Shown: positions 1 through 9,063, counted from the stretch's first letter. The stretch is DNA of 64,000 nucleotides from Aminobacter aminovorans (GCF_900445235.1 NZ_UFSM01000001.1:1420501-1484500), one strand, 5' to 3'. Numbers and translations are program-made. Notes: generated by a model from the letters alone, not told the origin.

Positions 1-145
1 TGGAATGAATATGCCAACAGGCACGGGAATGTGCCGCACCGCCTGGAGGGGCGGTGGCGTCGGAAACGGGGCGGTGAGGTGTGCCGGGCGGCTGGGGTCG
101 CTAGGGCGCAAGTTCCGCTTCAAGGCGCCCAACGGAGGAGAATTC

Positions 146-253
146 ATGCCCGTGCCATTGCATGCCAGCCATGCCGTGCCTTCGCGCCGGATCGTTCCCG
201 GTGGCGGATGTTGCGGCCATGATGGAATGTTCCCGCAAGGCGTTGCCTCGTGA
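146..253 (+). CDS. Possible 35-residue leader peptide
   Basis: A short frame begins with ATG about 6 bases after an excellent GGAGGAG ribosome-binding site. It reads 35 codons to a TGA that overlaps the GTG start of the permease in a GTGA junction. No family is recognised; the peptide has two adjacent Cys and no membrane segment. The strong ribosome-binding site here and the lack of one right before the permease GTG suggest translational coupling. Alternatively the frame is accidental and the permease starts at the in-frame ATG at 289. Confidence 0.35.
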   Translation: MPVPLHASHAVPSRRIVPGGGCCGHDGMFPQGVAS

Positions 254-2112
254 CCGGTTCATCCCAGACATCAGTCAAGGCGGTGGCGATGCGGCCGCTC
301 AAGGCATCGATCACCGCGCCGACCCGCGGGCAGCGGCTGCGCTACCGGCTGAAGGTGGCACTGCGCGAGCCGACGACGACCATCGGCTTCCTTGCCGCGG
401 CGCTGTTTACCTATCTCATCGTCGTGCCGATCATCTCGATGCTGTCGGATGCGATGCGGGTGCAGTTCGGCGACGAACGCCGCATCAAGCAGGATGTCGG
501 CGAACTGACCTGGTACTATATCGACCGCGTCTTTCTTTCGCGCATCTCGCATGATCTGTTCTGGGAGCCGCTGATCAATACGCTCAGCGTGGCTGCAGGC
601 GCGATCACGCTGTCGATGCTCGTCGGAGGCACGCTGGCCTGGCTGCTGAGCCGCACCGACATGTTCGGCCGCCGTTGGTTCGCCACGGCTTTGATCGTGC
701 CCTACATGCTGCCGGCCTGGACCTTTGCGCTCGCCTGGACGACGTTGTTCAAGAACCGCACAGTCGGCGGACAGCCCGGCTGGCTGGAATCGATCGGCTT
801 TTCGCCGCCCGACTGGCTGTCCTACGGCCAACTGCCGGTGACGATCATTCTGGCGCTGCACTACTCGCCCTTCGTCATCCTTTTGTTCGGCAATGCGCTG
901 CGCCGCTTCGACTCGCAACTTGAGGACTCGGCCCGCATTCTAGGTGCCAGCAGGCTGACGGTGGCCAGCAAGATCATCATGCCGCTGATGCGCCCGTCGC
1001 TGATGTCGGCGATGGTGCTGATCTTCGCCAAGTGCCTCGGTGAGTTCGGCGTGCCCTATGTGCTTGGCCTGCCGGTCAATTTCGACGTGCTGGCGACCTC
1101 GCTCTATCAGAACATCTCGTCGCGCCAGGTCGGCGTTGGGGCGGTGCTGGCCGGTGCGATCATGCTGATCGGCATCATCACCATCACCATCGATGCCCGG
1201 CTGATGCGCGAAGCGCGCCGCTTCGTCACTATCGGCTCCAAGGGTTCGATGAACCGGCTGAGCCCGCTCGGCATCCTGCGTATGCCGGCAACCGGATTTG
1301 CCGCGCTGATGTTCCTGCTCAGCGTCGGCCTGCCGATCGGAACGCTGTTCCTGTCGACGATCATGCGGGTGCCGGGCCAGTTCAATTTCGGCAATTTCAC
1401 GCTCGACTACTGGATTGGCACCAATCTCAATACGGTGGCGCTGCAGACCGGCATCCTGCTCAGCCCGGACCTGTGGAACGCGGCCTGGAACAGCCTGCGC
1501 ATCGTCGGTGTCGCCTCGATCACCTCTGGCATTCTCGGCCTGCTGGTCGGCTATGTCGTGGCCCGCACCCCGGTGAGGCCGCTCGGCACCTTCCTGCGCC
1601 AGGTGACATTCCTGCCCTATCTGGTGCCGGGCATCGCCTTTGCCGCAGCCTATCTGTCGCTGTTTGCCGTGCCGCGCGGGCCGATCCCCGCGCTCTACGG
1701 CACGACGCTGATCCTGATGCTGGCGCTGATCGCCGACCAGATGCCTTATGCCTCGCGCGCCGGCATCGCCGCGATGACGCAGCTCGGCAAGGAACCGGAA
1801 GAGGCAGCACAGATCGCCGGTGCCGGCTGGTTCCGCCGCATGATCTCGATCGTGATTCCGATCCAGAAGGGATCGCTGACGACGGGCATCCTGTTGCCCT
1901 TCATCTCGGGCATCAAGGGGCTCAGCCTGTTCGTGGTGCTGGCCGTGCCGTCGACCGACGTGCTGACCACCTATTCGCTGCGGCTCGTCGACTACCACTA
2001 CACGCAGGCCGCCAACGCCGTCGTGCTCATCATCGCCGGCCTCGCCTATTTCGGTGCACTGCTCGGCCAGAAACTGACCAAGACCAATCTCGCGCAAGGA
2101 CTGGGGAACTGA
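250..2112 (+). CDS. ABC transporter permease, two-domain ferric/phospho-sugar type
   Basis: This inner-membrane permease of 620 residues carries two fused BPD_transp_1 domains with about twelve hydrophobic segments. Each half has an EAA-type cytoplasmic loop, at about residues 225-250 and 515-540, the docking sites for the ATPase. The fused arrangement is that of FbpB/SfuB and AfuB permeases, which move Fe(III) or phosphorylated sugars. The stop lies one base before the ATPase start, so the two are co-translated. The GTG start overlaps the stop of a small upstream frame; an in-frame ATG at 289 is the alternative. The phosphatase-rich neighbourhood favours a phosphorylated organic substrate over iron, but this is inference. 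Confidence 0.9.
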   Translation: MTGSSQTSVKAVAMRPLKASITAPTRGQRLRYRLKVALREPTTTIGFLAAALFTYLIVVPIISMLSDAMRVQFGDERRIKQDVGELTWYYIDRVFLSRISHDLFWEPLINTLSVAAGAITLSMLVGGTLAWLLSRTDMFGRRWFATALIVPYMLPAWTFALAWTTLFKNRTVGGQPGWLESIGFSPPDWLSYGQLPVTIILALHYSPFVILLFGNALRRFDSQLEDSARILGASRLTVASKIIMPLMRPSLMSAMVLIFAKCLGEFGVPYVLGLPVNFDVLATSLYQNISSRQVGVGAVLAGAIMLIGIITITIDARLMREARRFVTIGSKGSMNRLSPLGILRMPATGFAALMFLLSVGLPIGTLFLSTIMRVPGQFNFGNFTLDYWIGTNLNTVALQTGILLSPDLWNAAWNSLRIVGVASITSGILGLLVGYVVARTPVRPLGTFLRQVTFLPYLVPGIAFAAAYLSLFAVPRGPIPALYGTTLILMLALIADQMPYASRAGIAAMTQLGKEPEEAAQIAGAGWFRRMISIVIPIQKGSLTTGILLPFISGIKGLSLFVVLAVPSTDVLTTYSLRLVDYHYTQAANAVVLIIAGLAYFGALLGQKLTKTNLAQGLGN

Positions 2113-2113
2113 C

Positions 2114-3244
2114 ATGCCGAAGATCAACCTGAGCGGCGTCGAGAAGAACTACGGCGGCAACTCGGCCAATGCGGTGGCTGACCTCGACCTCGAAATCGGC
2201 GACGGCGAATTCATGTGCCTGCTGGGGCCATCCGGCTGCGGCAAGACCACGACATTGCGCATGATCGCCGGGCTGGAGCACCTGACGGCGGGCGAGATCC
2301 GCGTCGGCCCGAAGGTGGTTGATTCCGTCGTCGAAGGCGTGTTCGTGCCGCCGGAACGGCGCGAGATGGGGCTGGTGTTCCAGAGCTATGCGCTGTGGCC
2401 GCATCTGACCATCGAGCGCAATACCGATTTCGGCCTCAGGCTGCGCAAGATGCCCAAGGCCGAGCGCGAACAGCGTGTCGACCAGGTGATGAAGACGCTC
2501 GGCATCGAGAAGTATCGCGACCGCTACCCCTCCCAGCTTTCGGGCGGCCAGCAACAGCGCGTGGCGCTGGCCCGCATGCTGGCGGTCAATCCGGAGGTGC
2601 TGCTGCTCGACGAGCCGCTGTCCAACCTCGACGCGGCACTCCGGCTCGAAATGCGCGCAGAACTCAAGCGCCTGCATGCAGAGTTCAAGACGACGATCGT
2701 CTTCGTCACCCACGACCAGTGGGAGGCGATGACGCTCGCCACCACCATCGCCGTGATGAGCGAAGGCCAGTTGCAGCAGGTCGGCACCCCCAACGACATC
2801 TATGACCGTCCGGCCAACCGCTTCGTGGCGCAGTTCGTCGGCAACCCGCCGATCAACATCGTCGAACTCGGCGACGCCAAATCCGAGCTGTCGCGGCTGG
2901 CCAATGCCTATCTTGGCTCACGCTTTGCCGAGCTGCGTGACGCCGGTTCGATCGGCATCCGTCCGGAGGCGATCCGCATTGCCGACGCCGAGCGCGGCGT
3001 CGCCGAAGGGGCGCTGTCTGATGAGGCCGAGGTGACCGGCATCCTGCCGACCGGCGGCAGCTGGATCATCGAGCTGACCGCATCGGGCGAAAAACTGTTC
3101 TTGACCACGCACCAGTCGCCGGAAATCGAGGTCGGTGATGCCGTGACCTGGTGGGCCAAATCGAAGGCGCTGCATGTCTTCGACAAGGCGGGCCAGCGCC
3201 TGGAGGCGGCGGACCGGCTGATGCGACCAACGAAGCTGCACTGA
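2114..3244 (+). CDS. ABC transporter ATP-binding protein
   Basis: This 376-residue ATPase energises the permease just upstream. Walker A (GPSGCGKT) is at residues 38-45, the Q-loop follows at about 90, the LSGGQ signature is at 142-146 and Walker B (LLLDEP) at 162-167, followed by a THD switch histidine. The remaining 130 residues form the TOBE-type regulatory domain of the FbpC/PotA/UgpC family. It begins one base after the permease stop. A GC hairpin (3252-3277) separates it from the first binding-protein gene. Substrate cannot be told from the ATPase. Confidence 0.92.
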   Translation: MPKINLSGVEKNYGGNSANAVADLDLEIGDGEFMCLLGPSGCGKTTTLRMIAGLEHLTAGEIRVGPKVVDSVVEGVFVPPERREMGLVFQSYALWPHLTIERNTDFGLRLRKMPKAEREQRVDQVMKTLGIEKYRDRYPSQLSGGQQQRVALARMLAVNPEVLLLDEPLSNLDAALRLEMRAELKRLHAEFKTTIVFVTHDQWEAMTLATTIAVMSEGQLQQVGTPNDIYDRPANRFVAQFVGNPPINIVELGDAKSELSRLANAYLGSRFAELRDAGSIGIRPEAIRIADAERGVAEGALSDEAEVTGILPTGGSWIIELTASGEKLFLTTHQSPEIEVGDAVTWWAKSKALHVFDKAGQRLEAADRLMRPTKLH

Positions 3245-3251
3245 CAGGTTC

Positions 3252-3277
3252 GGCGGGCGGTGGAGGACCGCCCGGCG
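3252..3277 (+). terminator. Intercistronic hairpin before the first binding-protein gene
   Basis: An inverted repeat with arms CGGGCGGT and ACCGCCCG around a five-base loop lies between the ATPase stop and the binding-protein ribosome-binding site. No T-run follows, so it is more likely an RNA-stabilising or processing element than a terminator. Confidence 0.5.
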
Positions 3278-3342
3278 GGAAGAAGCAGGACTATCGGGAA
3301 CGAGACGGCCGGCATGACGCCGGCCTGACAAGGGAGGAAAAG

Positions 3343-4470
3343 ATGAGCAGACATTTCGATGTAAAACGGCTCCTGGCAGCAACGGCACTTGGCGTTGCCT
3401 CGGGCCTGTTTGCCGGTGCGGCGCAGGCCGAGGAGTTCGACCTCAACGCGCTGATCGAGGCGGCAAAGAAAGAGCCGCCGATCAACGTCTATTCGAGCAC
3501 CGGCAAGATCGTGAAGCAGGCCGAGAACTTCACCAAGAAGTACGGCGTGCAGGCGACAGGCACCAAGGCCAATGCCGCGGCGCAGCTGGAAATGGTGATC
3601 CGCGAAGGCCAGGCCAAGAACGTGCAGGGCGACGTCATCCAGATCAGCGACGTGCCGGCGGGTGTGGCGCAGCTGGTGCCGCAGGGCTTCGTTGAGAGCT
3701 GGCTGCCGCCGGATCTCGCCGCCAAGATCCCGGCCCAGTACCAGAACCCGCTGACCGTCTCCAACGAGGCCAACGTCTTTGCCTACAACACCCAGCTCAA
3801 TGAAAGCTGCCCGGTCAAGAATATCTGGGAGCTGACGGAGGCCAAGTGGAAGGGCAAGCTCGCCATGCAGGACCCGCTCAACAAGGCGTCCTATGTCGAC
3901 TGGTTCAACCAGATGGCGACAAACGCCGACGACAAGGTGGCTGCCGCCTACAAGGAACATTACGGCAAGGATCTCGAAGCGGGAGAGGACGGCGCCACCG
4001 GCGCCTGGGTCAAGGCGCTCGCCGCCAACGGCCCGCTTCTCACCGACGCCGATGAGGGGGCGGCGCAGGCGGTCGGCGCTCCCGACCAGAAGGAACAGTT
4101 CATCGGCCTGATCAGCTCGGCCAAATTCCGCAACAACCAGGACGTCGGCTCCAAACTTGGCCTGTGCAAGGACCTCAAGCCTTTTGCCGGTTGGATGTAT
4201 CCGAGCCTCGGCTTCATCGCCAAGGGCACAGACAGCCCGAACGCGGCCAAGCTGTTCATCCACTATCTGATGACCGAGGAGGGCATCGCCCCGCAGGCGG
4301 CCGATGGCAAGATGTCGACCAACAGCGATGCCAAGCTGCCTGACGATGAGCCCTCTGGTATCGGCAAGGTGCTGGACCAGATCTTCCCCTACGACTCGGC
4401 GTCGGCCCAGAGCGACTGGGACGCGCGCCAGGATTGGCAGGACCTCTGGCGCATCAACTACAAGAAATGA
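3343..4470 (+). CDS. Periplasmic substrate-binding protein, copy 1
   Basis: A 375-residue extracellular binding protein of the ferric/AfuA-like class. It opens with a Sec signal peptide whose Ala-rich core ends near AQA-EE at about residue 27. ATG 3343 is chosen because AGGGAGGAAA precedes it; the longer frame from 3151 overlaps the ATPase. It captures the solute for the permease/ATPase encoded upstream. The next gene is a clear paralogue, and near the C-termini the two genes share long almost identical DNA stretches, pointing to recent tandem duplication. The family label says iron, but several members bind hexose phosphates or phosphonates. Confidence 0.9.
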   Translation: MSRHFDVKRLLAATALGVASGLFAGAAQAEEFDLNALIEAAKKEPPINVYSSTGKIVKQAENFTKKYGVQATGTKANAAAQLEMVIREGQAKNVQGDVIQISDVPAGVAQLVPQGFVESWLPPDLAAKIPAQYQNPLTVSNEANVFAYNTQLNESCPVKNIWELTEAKWKGKLAMQDPLNKASYVDWFNQMATNADDKVAAAYKEHYGKDLEAGEDGATGAWVKALAANGPLLTDADEGAAQAVGAPDQKEQFIGLISSAKFRNNQDVGSKLGLCKDLKPFAGWMYPSLGFIAKGTDSPNAAKLFIHYLMTEEGIAPQAADGKMSTNSDAKLPDDEPSGIGKVLDQIFPYDSASAQSDWDARQDWQDLWRINYKK

Positions 4471-4483
4471 CGCTTGCGACTGC

Positions 4484-4512
4484 CGCGCCCGGCAACAACG
4501 CCGGGCGCGTTT
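4484..4512 (+). terminator. Hairpin between the two binding-protein genes
   Basis: Ten-base arms CGCGCCCGGC / GCCGGGCGCG with a six-base loop are followed by only three T. This is a strong stem likely to stabilise the upstream message or attenuate read-through into copy 2. Confidence 0.6.
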
Positions 4513-4537
4513 CAGCCGGATTTTTGGGGAGGAAACG

Positions 4538-5680
4538 ATGAAACCGGCATTTGGAACGAGCAGGAAAATTGCACTGGCAACGACGGCGCTGGCCGGGCTC
4601 ATGACGGCCATGGTGATGGCGTCGGCTCCGGCGCGCGCGGAGACGTTTGACCTCAATGCGCTGGTCGAGGCGGCAAAGAAGGAAGCGCCGATCAACATCT
4701 ACGACAGCACCGGCAAGATCGTCGAAATGGCCGAGAACTTCACCGCCAAATATGGCGTGAAGGCAACCGGCATCAAGGTGTCGGCGAGCGCGCAGCTCGA
4801 GATGATCGTGCGCGAGGGCCAGGCCAAGAACGTCAAGGGCGACGTGGTGCTGATCACAGATGCGCCAGCAGGCCTGGCGCAGCTTCTGCCGCAAAAGTTC
4901 GTCGAGAGCTACCTGCCGCCTGACATGGCCGACAAGATTCCGGTCCAGTTCCAGAACCCGCTGGCGATCACCACCAATGCCGCAGTCTGGGCCTACAACA
5001 CCGAGGCCTACAGTGCCTGCCCGGTCAAGAACATCTGGGAGCTGACCGAGCCCAAGTGGAAAGGCAAGGTCGCGTTCTACGATCCGCTGTCGAAGGGCAC
5101 CTATCCCGACTGGTTCAACCAGACCGCGACGCATGACGACGACAAGATGAAGGCCGCCTACAAGGCGCATTTCGGCAAGGACATCGAGGTCGGTGAAGAC
5201 AGCGCCACGGCAGCCTGGGTCAAAGGTTTTGCGGGCAATGCGCCGTTGCTTGCCGACGCCGACGACGCGATCTCGGAAGCGGTGGGCGCACCGGGCCAGA
5301 AGGAGCCGTTCTTCGGCCTGATGAGCTCGGCCAAGTTCCGCGACAATGCCGACAAGGGCTTCAAGCTCGGGCTCTGCGAAGGGCTCGATCCCTGGCCGGG
5401 CTGGACCTATGTCAAGCTCGGACTGATCGCCACCGGCACCAAGAGCCCAAACGCGGCCAAGCTGTTCATCCACTACATCCTGACCGAAGAAGGCATCGCG
5501 CCGCAGGTGAAGGACGGCAAGTTGCCGACCAATCCTGACATCGGCCTGCCTGCAGATGAGCCCTCTGGTATCGGCAAGGTGCTCGACAGGCTGCAGCAAT
5601 ACGACGCCTCGACGGCACTCGCAGACTGGGATGCGCGCCAGGATTGGCAGGACCTCTGGCGCGTCGCCTACAAGAAATAG
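4538..5680 (+). CDS. Periplasmic substrate-binding protein, copy 2
   Basis: A 380-residue paralogue of the preceding protein, with its own signal peptide (cleavage likely after ARA near residue 34) and its own GGGGAGGAAACG ribosome-binding site. Mature N-termini align without gaps (FDLNALxEAAKKExPIN, then STGKIV, AENFT, KYGV). Both proteins end with the same WQDLWR-xxYKK pattern. Two binding proteins served by one permease/ATPase pair suggests either a widened substrate range or dosage. The gene ends at a strong terminator, so the phosphatase genes that follow may be read from another promoter or by read-through. Confidence 0.9.
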   Translation: MKPAFGTSRKIALATTALAGLMTAMVMASAPARAETFDLNALVEAAKKEAPINIYDSTGKIVEMAENFTAKYGVKATGIKVSASAQLEMIVREGQAKNVKGDVVLITDAPAGLAQLLPQKFVESYLPPDMADKIPVQFQNPLAITTNAAVWAYNTEAYSACPVKNIWELTEPKWKGKVAFYDPLSKGTYPDWFNQTATHDDDKMKAAYKAHFGKDIEVGEDSATAAWVKGFAGNAPLLADADDAISEAVGAPGQKEPFFGLMSSAKFRDNADKGFKLGLCEGLDPWPGWTYVKLGLIATGTKSPNAAKLFIHYILTEEGIAPQVKDGKLPTNPDIGLPADEPSGIGKVLDRLQQYDASTALADWDARQDWQDLWRVAYKK

Positions 5681-5695
5681 CTTTCCGGTGGACTG

Positions 5696-5733
5696 GGGCG
5701 GAGCCCTTCTCCTTCGGCTCCGCCCACTTTTTT
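5696..5733 (+). terminator. Rho-independent terminator after binding-protein copy 2
   Basis: Arms GGGCGGAGCC (5696-5705) and GGCTCCGCCC (5716-5725) with a ten-base loop are followed by AC and six T. This has the classical intrinsic terminator shape. Confidence 0.85.
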
Positions 5734-5772
5734 CCACCGGTGACTTTCCACCTGGTGACTTGGAGATCTTGA

Positions 5773-6579
5773 ATGACTGCAACCTCGGCGAGGCAACTCG
5801 CGGCTCCGAAGGCACTGCTGCTCGATTTCGGCGGCGTCATCGTGTCGACGACGCATCTGCCGGGCTGGCAGGCGCAGCTGGCCGGGTATGTGCGCGGCCT
5901 GCTCGACAGGGCCGGCGTTTCGGCGCCAGAGCTTTCGGTCGAACAGATCACCGACGATATCAAGGCTGCCGGCATCGCCGACTCGCACTGGAAGGATGCG
6001 ATGTCGCGGCCATTGGCGCCGCGCGAACTGAGGCATGAGGAGTTCTGGGGCGACTTTGCCGCCGGCGACTGGCCGCGACAGGCGCGAGACGTGGTTGTGA
6101 CCGAAGCCTATGACCTCTGTCGCAAGATGGGCAACTGGAAGAGCGAACGCGTGCTGCGCAAGGGCATGCTCGACCTGTTCGATGCCGCCGAGGCGGCAGG
6201 CGTGCCGGTCGGCATCGTCAGCAATGCCTTGTGCGGCCAGGTCCATCTCGACTTCCTCGACGCGCATGGCCTCACCGCGCGCTTCGCCGCCATCGTCCAC
6301 AGCGACGAGGTCAAGCTGCGCAAGCCCAATCCGGAGATGATCTGGCTGGCGACGCGGGCGCTCAATGTCGAAGCAGGCGAGGCCTGGTATGTCGGCGACA
6401 ATTTCGACCGCGACGTGCTGTGCGGCAAACGCGCCGGCATCGGCGGCAACATCCTGATGGAAGCCAAGGGCACCTACGACCTGCCCTATGAATTGAAGCT
6501 CAAGCCCGATGCCATCGTCGCCGACCCGGTCGGGCTGCTCGGTCTTTTCCATGAAGCCACACGCGGGATCGCGGCATGA
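5773..6579 (+). CDS. HAD-superfamily hydrolase (probable phosphatase)
   Basis: A 268-residue cytoplasmic HAD hydrolase. Motif I is LLLDFGGVI: the nucleophile Asp is present, while the usual second Asp is Gly, as in the YihX-type DxGxVI subgroup. Motif II is the Ser of GIVSN, motif III the Lys of RKPNPE and motif IV the GDNFDRD loop. A cap domain lies between motifs I and II (subfamily IA-like). Its stop overlaps the start of the following inositol-monophosphatase-like gene (ATGA), so they are co-translated. Next to an ABC importer it may dephosphorylate or process the imported compound; the substrate is unknown. Confidence 0.85.
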   Translation: MTATSARQLAAPKALLLDFGGVIVSTTHLPGWQAQLAGYVRGLLDRAGVSAPELSVEQITDDIKAAGIADSHWKDAMSRPLAPRELRHEEFWGDFAAGDWPRQARDVVVTEAYDLCRKMGNWKSERVLRKGMLDLFDAAEAAGVPVGIVSNALCGQVHLDFLDAHGLTARFAAIVHSDEVKLRKPNPEMIWLATRALNVEAGEAWYVGDNFDRDVLCGKRAGIGGNILMEAKGTYDLPYELKLKPDAIVADPVGLLGLFHEATRGIAA

Positions 6580-7430
6580 CTGGTATCGAGGAATCCAGGC
6601 GCCTGAGAACGGTTGCCGAACAGGCGGCGCAGCTGATGCGCGCCCCGCTGCTGGCGGCATTCCGCTCCAACATGGCGGTCGACTACAAAGTCGATCTGCA
6701 TGACGTGGTGACCCAATACGACAAGGAAGCGGAAGTGGCGATCCGCGCCTTCATCCTGGCCGAGGTGCCCGGTTCCGTGGTGATAGGCGAGGAGGCCGGC
6801 GAAAGCGGTGCCGGCCGGGTGCGATGGTATGTCGATCCGATCGACGGCACCTCCAACTTCGCCCGCGGCTTTGCCTTCTGGTGTGTGTCGGTCGGCGTGG
6901 CGATCGAAGGACAGGTCGTTGCCGGCGCGGTTTATGACCCCGTCGCCGACAAGCTGTTTTCAGCCGATCTGACTGGCGCCTGGCTGAATGGCGAGCCACT
7001 GCGCTCGAGCGCCATATCTGACGAGCGACATGCGACGCTGATCACGGGCTATCCCGTGGCGCGCGACTTCCGGCGCGACGGGCAAGAGCAGACGATGGCC
7101 AATTTCGCCGAACTGGTCGAGACGTTTTCGACGTTGCGGCGGCCGGGCAGCGGCGCGCTCAGCCTGTGCCACGTCGCGGCCGGCTGGGTCGATGCATCAG
7201 CCGGATTTGGCAGCAATCCGTGGGACGTGGCCGCAGCGGTCCTCATCCTGAAGCAGGCTGGCGGCAGCTATCACCCGCTGACCCTCGGCAAGGTCGATGC
7301 CAGCGTGCCCGACTTCATGTGCCCCGGCTATGTGGCGTTGGGAGAGGGCGGCGACTATCCGACGCTGATGCGGGTGGCGCGGCGCATCTCCGACGGTCGC
7401 GATGCCGCCCGGGGACGTGATGCGGCATGA
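6576..7430 (+). CDS. Inositol-monophosphatase-family protein 1
   Basis: A 284-residue Mg-dependent phosphomonoesterase of the IMPase/FIG superfamily. The metal-binding motifs are in order: IGEEAGES (about residues 69-76), WYVDPIDGTSNF (about 86-97) and the C-terminal NPWDVAA. Such enzymes hydrolyse inositol phosphates, sugar phosphates or 3'-phosphoadenosine compounds. It overlaps the HAD gene by four bases. A second, divergent member follows 140 bp downstream behind its own LacI-type operator. The exact substrate cannot be deduced. Confidence 0.88.
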   Translation: MTGIEESRRLRTVAEQAAQLMRAPLLAAFRSNMAVDYKVDLHDVVTQYDKEAEVAIRAFILAEVPGSVVIGEEAGESGAGRVRWYVDPIDGTSNFARGFAFWCVSVGVAIEGQVVAGAVYDPVADKLFSADLTGAWLNGEPLRSSAISDERHATLITGYPVARDFRRDGQEQTMANFAELVETFSTLRRPGSGALSLCHVAAGWVDASAGFGSNPWDVAAAVLILKQAGGSYHPLTLGKVDASVPDFMCPGYVALGEGGDYPTLMRVARRISDGRDAARGRDAA

Positions 7431-7518
7431 TAGAACGCCTGTGCATGGCCATAAGGACATCGGCTTCAAGTTGTTCGATGAAATACGGAAACACCATTTA
7501 ACTTAATGCGTTGACGAT

Positions 7519-7536
7519 TTTGCACAGCTGTGCAAA
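7519..7536. promoter_or_regulatory. Palindromic operator for the LacI-family regulator
   Basis: An 18-bp perfect palindrome with core TTGCACAGCTGTGCAA lies about 35 bp before the second IMPase-like gene. A possible -35 box TTGACG sits at 7511-7516. The core TTGCACA-NN-TGTGCAA is identical to the palindrome in front of the LacI-family gene (11891-11910), so one regulator probably binds both. Confidence 0.75.
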
Positions 7537-7569
7537 TTGAGGTCAACTTGTATCACAGGCGGCATTGAA

Positions 7570-8394
7570 ATGACGGTTCACGCAAAAGCCACCGAAGCAA
7601 CTGATGAAACCGGCCTCGACCGGCGCGCAGCATTCTGCCGCGACATCGCGCGTTCGGCGGGTGTCGTGGCGCTCGACGGCTTCAGCAACAGGGTGGCCGG
7701 TTTCGGCATGAAGGGGCCGCAGGATTTCCTGACTGAGACGGATGCCGCGGTGGAGCGACATCTCAAGGCGCGCATCGCCGCAGAGTTCCCCGAGGACGGC
7801 TTTCTCGGTGAGGAGGGCGGTGGGGCGATCAAGTCGGATATCTGGGTTGTCGACCCGATCGATGGCACGGCGAACTTCGCCCGCGACATTCCGCATTTCT
7901 GCATCTCGATTGCTTTCGTCAGCAATGGCGAGACCGAGATCGGCGCGATCTATAACCCTGTCCTGGACGAGCTGTATTTCGCTCGTCGCGGATATGGTGG
8001 CGACCGCGACGGCAAGGCCTTGTCGGTTGCACGCACAAGCGATTTCGACGCCGCCTGCGTGGAGTTCGGCTGGTCGAACCGCAAGACCAACAAGCGCTAT
8101 CTCGAAGTGTTGTCCAATATCCTCGAGCGTGGCGCCAATGTGCGGCGCGGCGCTTCGGGCGCGCTGGGTCTCGCTTACGTCGCCGATGGCCGCTCGGATG
8201 CCTATGCAGAGTTGCACATGCATGCCTGGGACTGCCTGGCCGGACTGCTGATGGTCAAGGAAGCGGGCGGCGTTGTTGCGCCTTTCCTTGCGCTCGGCGG
8301 GCTGACCAAGGGCGGAGCGGTACTTGCCGCAGCGCCCGGCGTGGCGCTCGGCATGAGCGAAGCGACCGGCATCGCACTCGAAGCCGGCAAGTGA
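7570..8394 (+). CDS. Inositol-monophosphatase-family protein 2
   Basis: A 274-residue protein with the IMPase metal-binding motifs LGEEGGG, WVVDPIDGTANF and HAWDCLAGL. ATG 7570 is preferred over 7537 because the longer frame runs towards the operator palindrome at 7519-7536 and encodes a non-conserved start. It is the first gene of a probable operon with the dual-specificity-type phosphatase and the metallophosphoesterase. It shares the DPIDGT-NFAR core with the upstream paralogue but differs elsewhere. The operator predicts derepression by an inducer of the LacI protein. Confidence 0.88.
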   Translation: MTVHAKATEATDETGLDRRAAFCRDIARSAGVVALDGFSNRVAGFGMKGPQDFLTETDAAVERHLKARIAAEFPEDGFLGEEGGGAIKSDIWVVDPIDGTANFARDIPHFCISIAFVSNGETEIGAIYNPVLDELYFARRGYGGDRDGKALSVARTSDFDAACVEFGWSNRKTNKRYLEVLSNILERGANVRRGASGALGLAYVADGRSDAYAELHMHAWDCLAGLLMVKEAGGVVAPFLALGGLTKGGAVLAAAPGVALGMSEATGIALEAGK

Positions 8395-8430
8395 ATTTCT
8401 TCGGACACCATCAAGCACCAAGGCCGCCAC

Positions 8431-9063
8431 ATGCAACTCAACAGCCCGCGATATGAGCGCCCGGCGCTCAGCCTGATCGAGCGCGACATCGCCGGCTACG
8501 GCATCGACATCTATGTCGGTGGCATGGACGGTGCTGGCGATCTCGATCTGCTCAGGGAAAAGAACATCACCACGGTGGTGAACTGCGCCGTCAATCTCGA
8601 CTTCAACTACGCCACCGAGCCGTTCGGCGAGGGCGAGGCGGCCGATGCGATCTACGGCGTCGGTGCCGTGCGCTACTACAAGCTCGGCCTGATCGACGGG
8701 CACGGCAATCCCGAGACGATGATGCTGTCGGGCTTTTATCTGCTGCGCGGTGCTCTCAGCCAGGTGCTGCCTGACAAGGCCACCTACAGGCGGCGCGAGA
8801 AGGGCAATGTGCTGGTCAACTGCCGTGGCGGACGCAGCCGCTCGGTGTCGCTGGTTGCGCTGTTCCTGCATGTCGAGATGCCTGAAAAATTCCCGACGCT
8901 CGACACCGCCCTCGACCATGTGCGCGTGCAGCGCGAGTTGCACCGCGACGAATGGCATGAAGCGCCCAAGCCGATGCTGGTCGAGGCCGCACGCAAGGCA
9001 GCACAGTGGATCGCCATGATCGACAAGGGCTTGCACGTGCCGTCGCTGGCTTACAAGGACTGA
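8431..9063 (+). CDS. Dual-specificity-type protein phosphatase family protein
   Basis: A 210-residue protein with a Cys-phosphatase P-loop, NCRGGRSRSVS (C-x5-R, near residues 130-139), typical of DSP/PTP-like enzymes. An upstream Asp-containing loop (LIDGHGNPE) may supply the general acid. The family acts on phosphoproteins, phosphoinositides or small phosphate esters. It sits 36 bp after IMPase-like protein 2 and 29 bp before the metallophosphoesterase gene, in one apparent operon. Its grouping with other phosphatases suggests a small-molecule substrate, but this is inference. Confidence 0.82.
   Translation: MQLNSPRYERPALSLIERDIAGYGIDIYVGGMDGAGDLDLLREKNITTVVNCAVNLDFNYATEPFGEGEAADAIYGVGAVRYYKLGLIDGHGNPETMMLSGFYLLRGALSQVLPDKATYRRREKGNVLVNCRGGRSRSVSLVALFLHVEMPEKFPTLDTALDHVRVQRELHRDEWHEAPKPMLVEAARKAAQWIAMIDKGLHVPSLAYKD

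Noticed and set aside
250-4470. Direct annotation as an iron(III) transporter
   Set aside because: The family name alone suggests iron, but no iron-specific ligands were verified and the neighbourhood is phosphatase-rich; substrate left open.
4454-5815. Long minus-strand frame opposite the second binding-protein gene (453 codons)
   Set aside because: Antisense shadow of a gene with signal peptide, ribosome-binding site and a clear paralogue.
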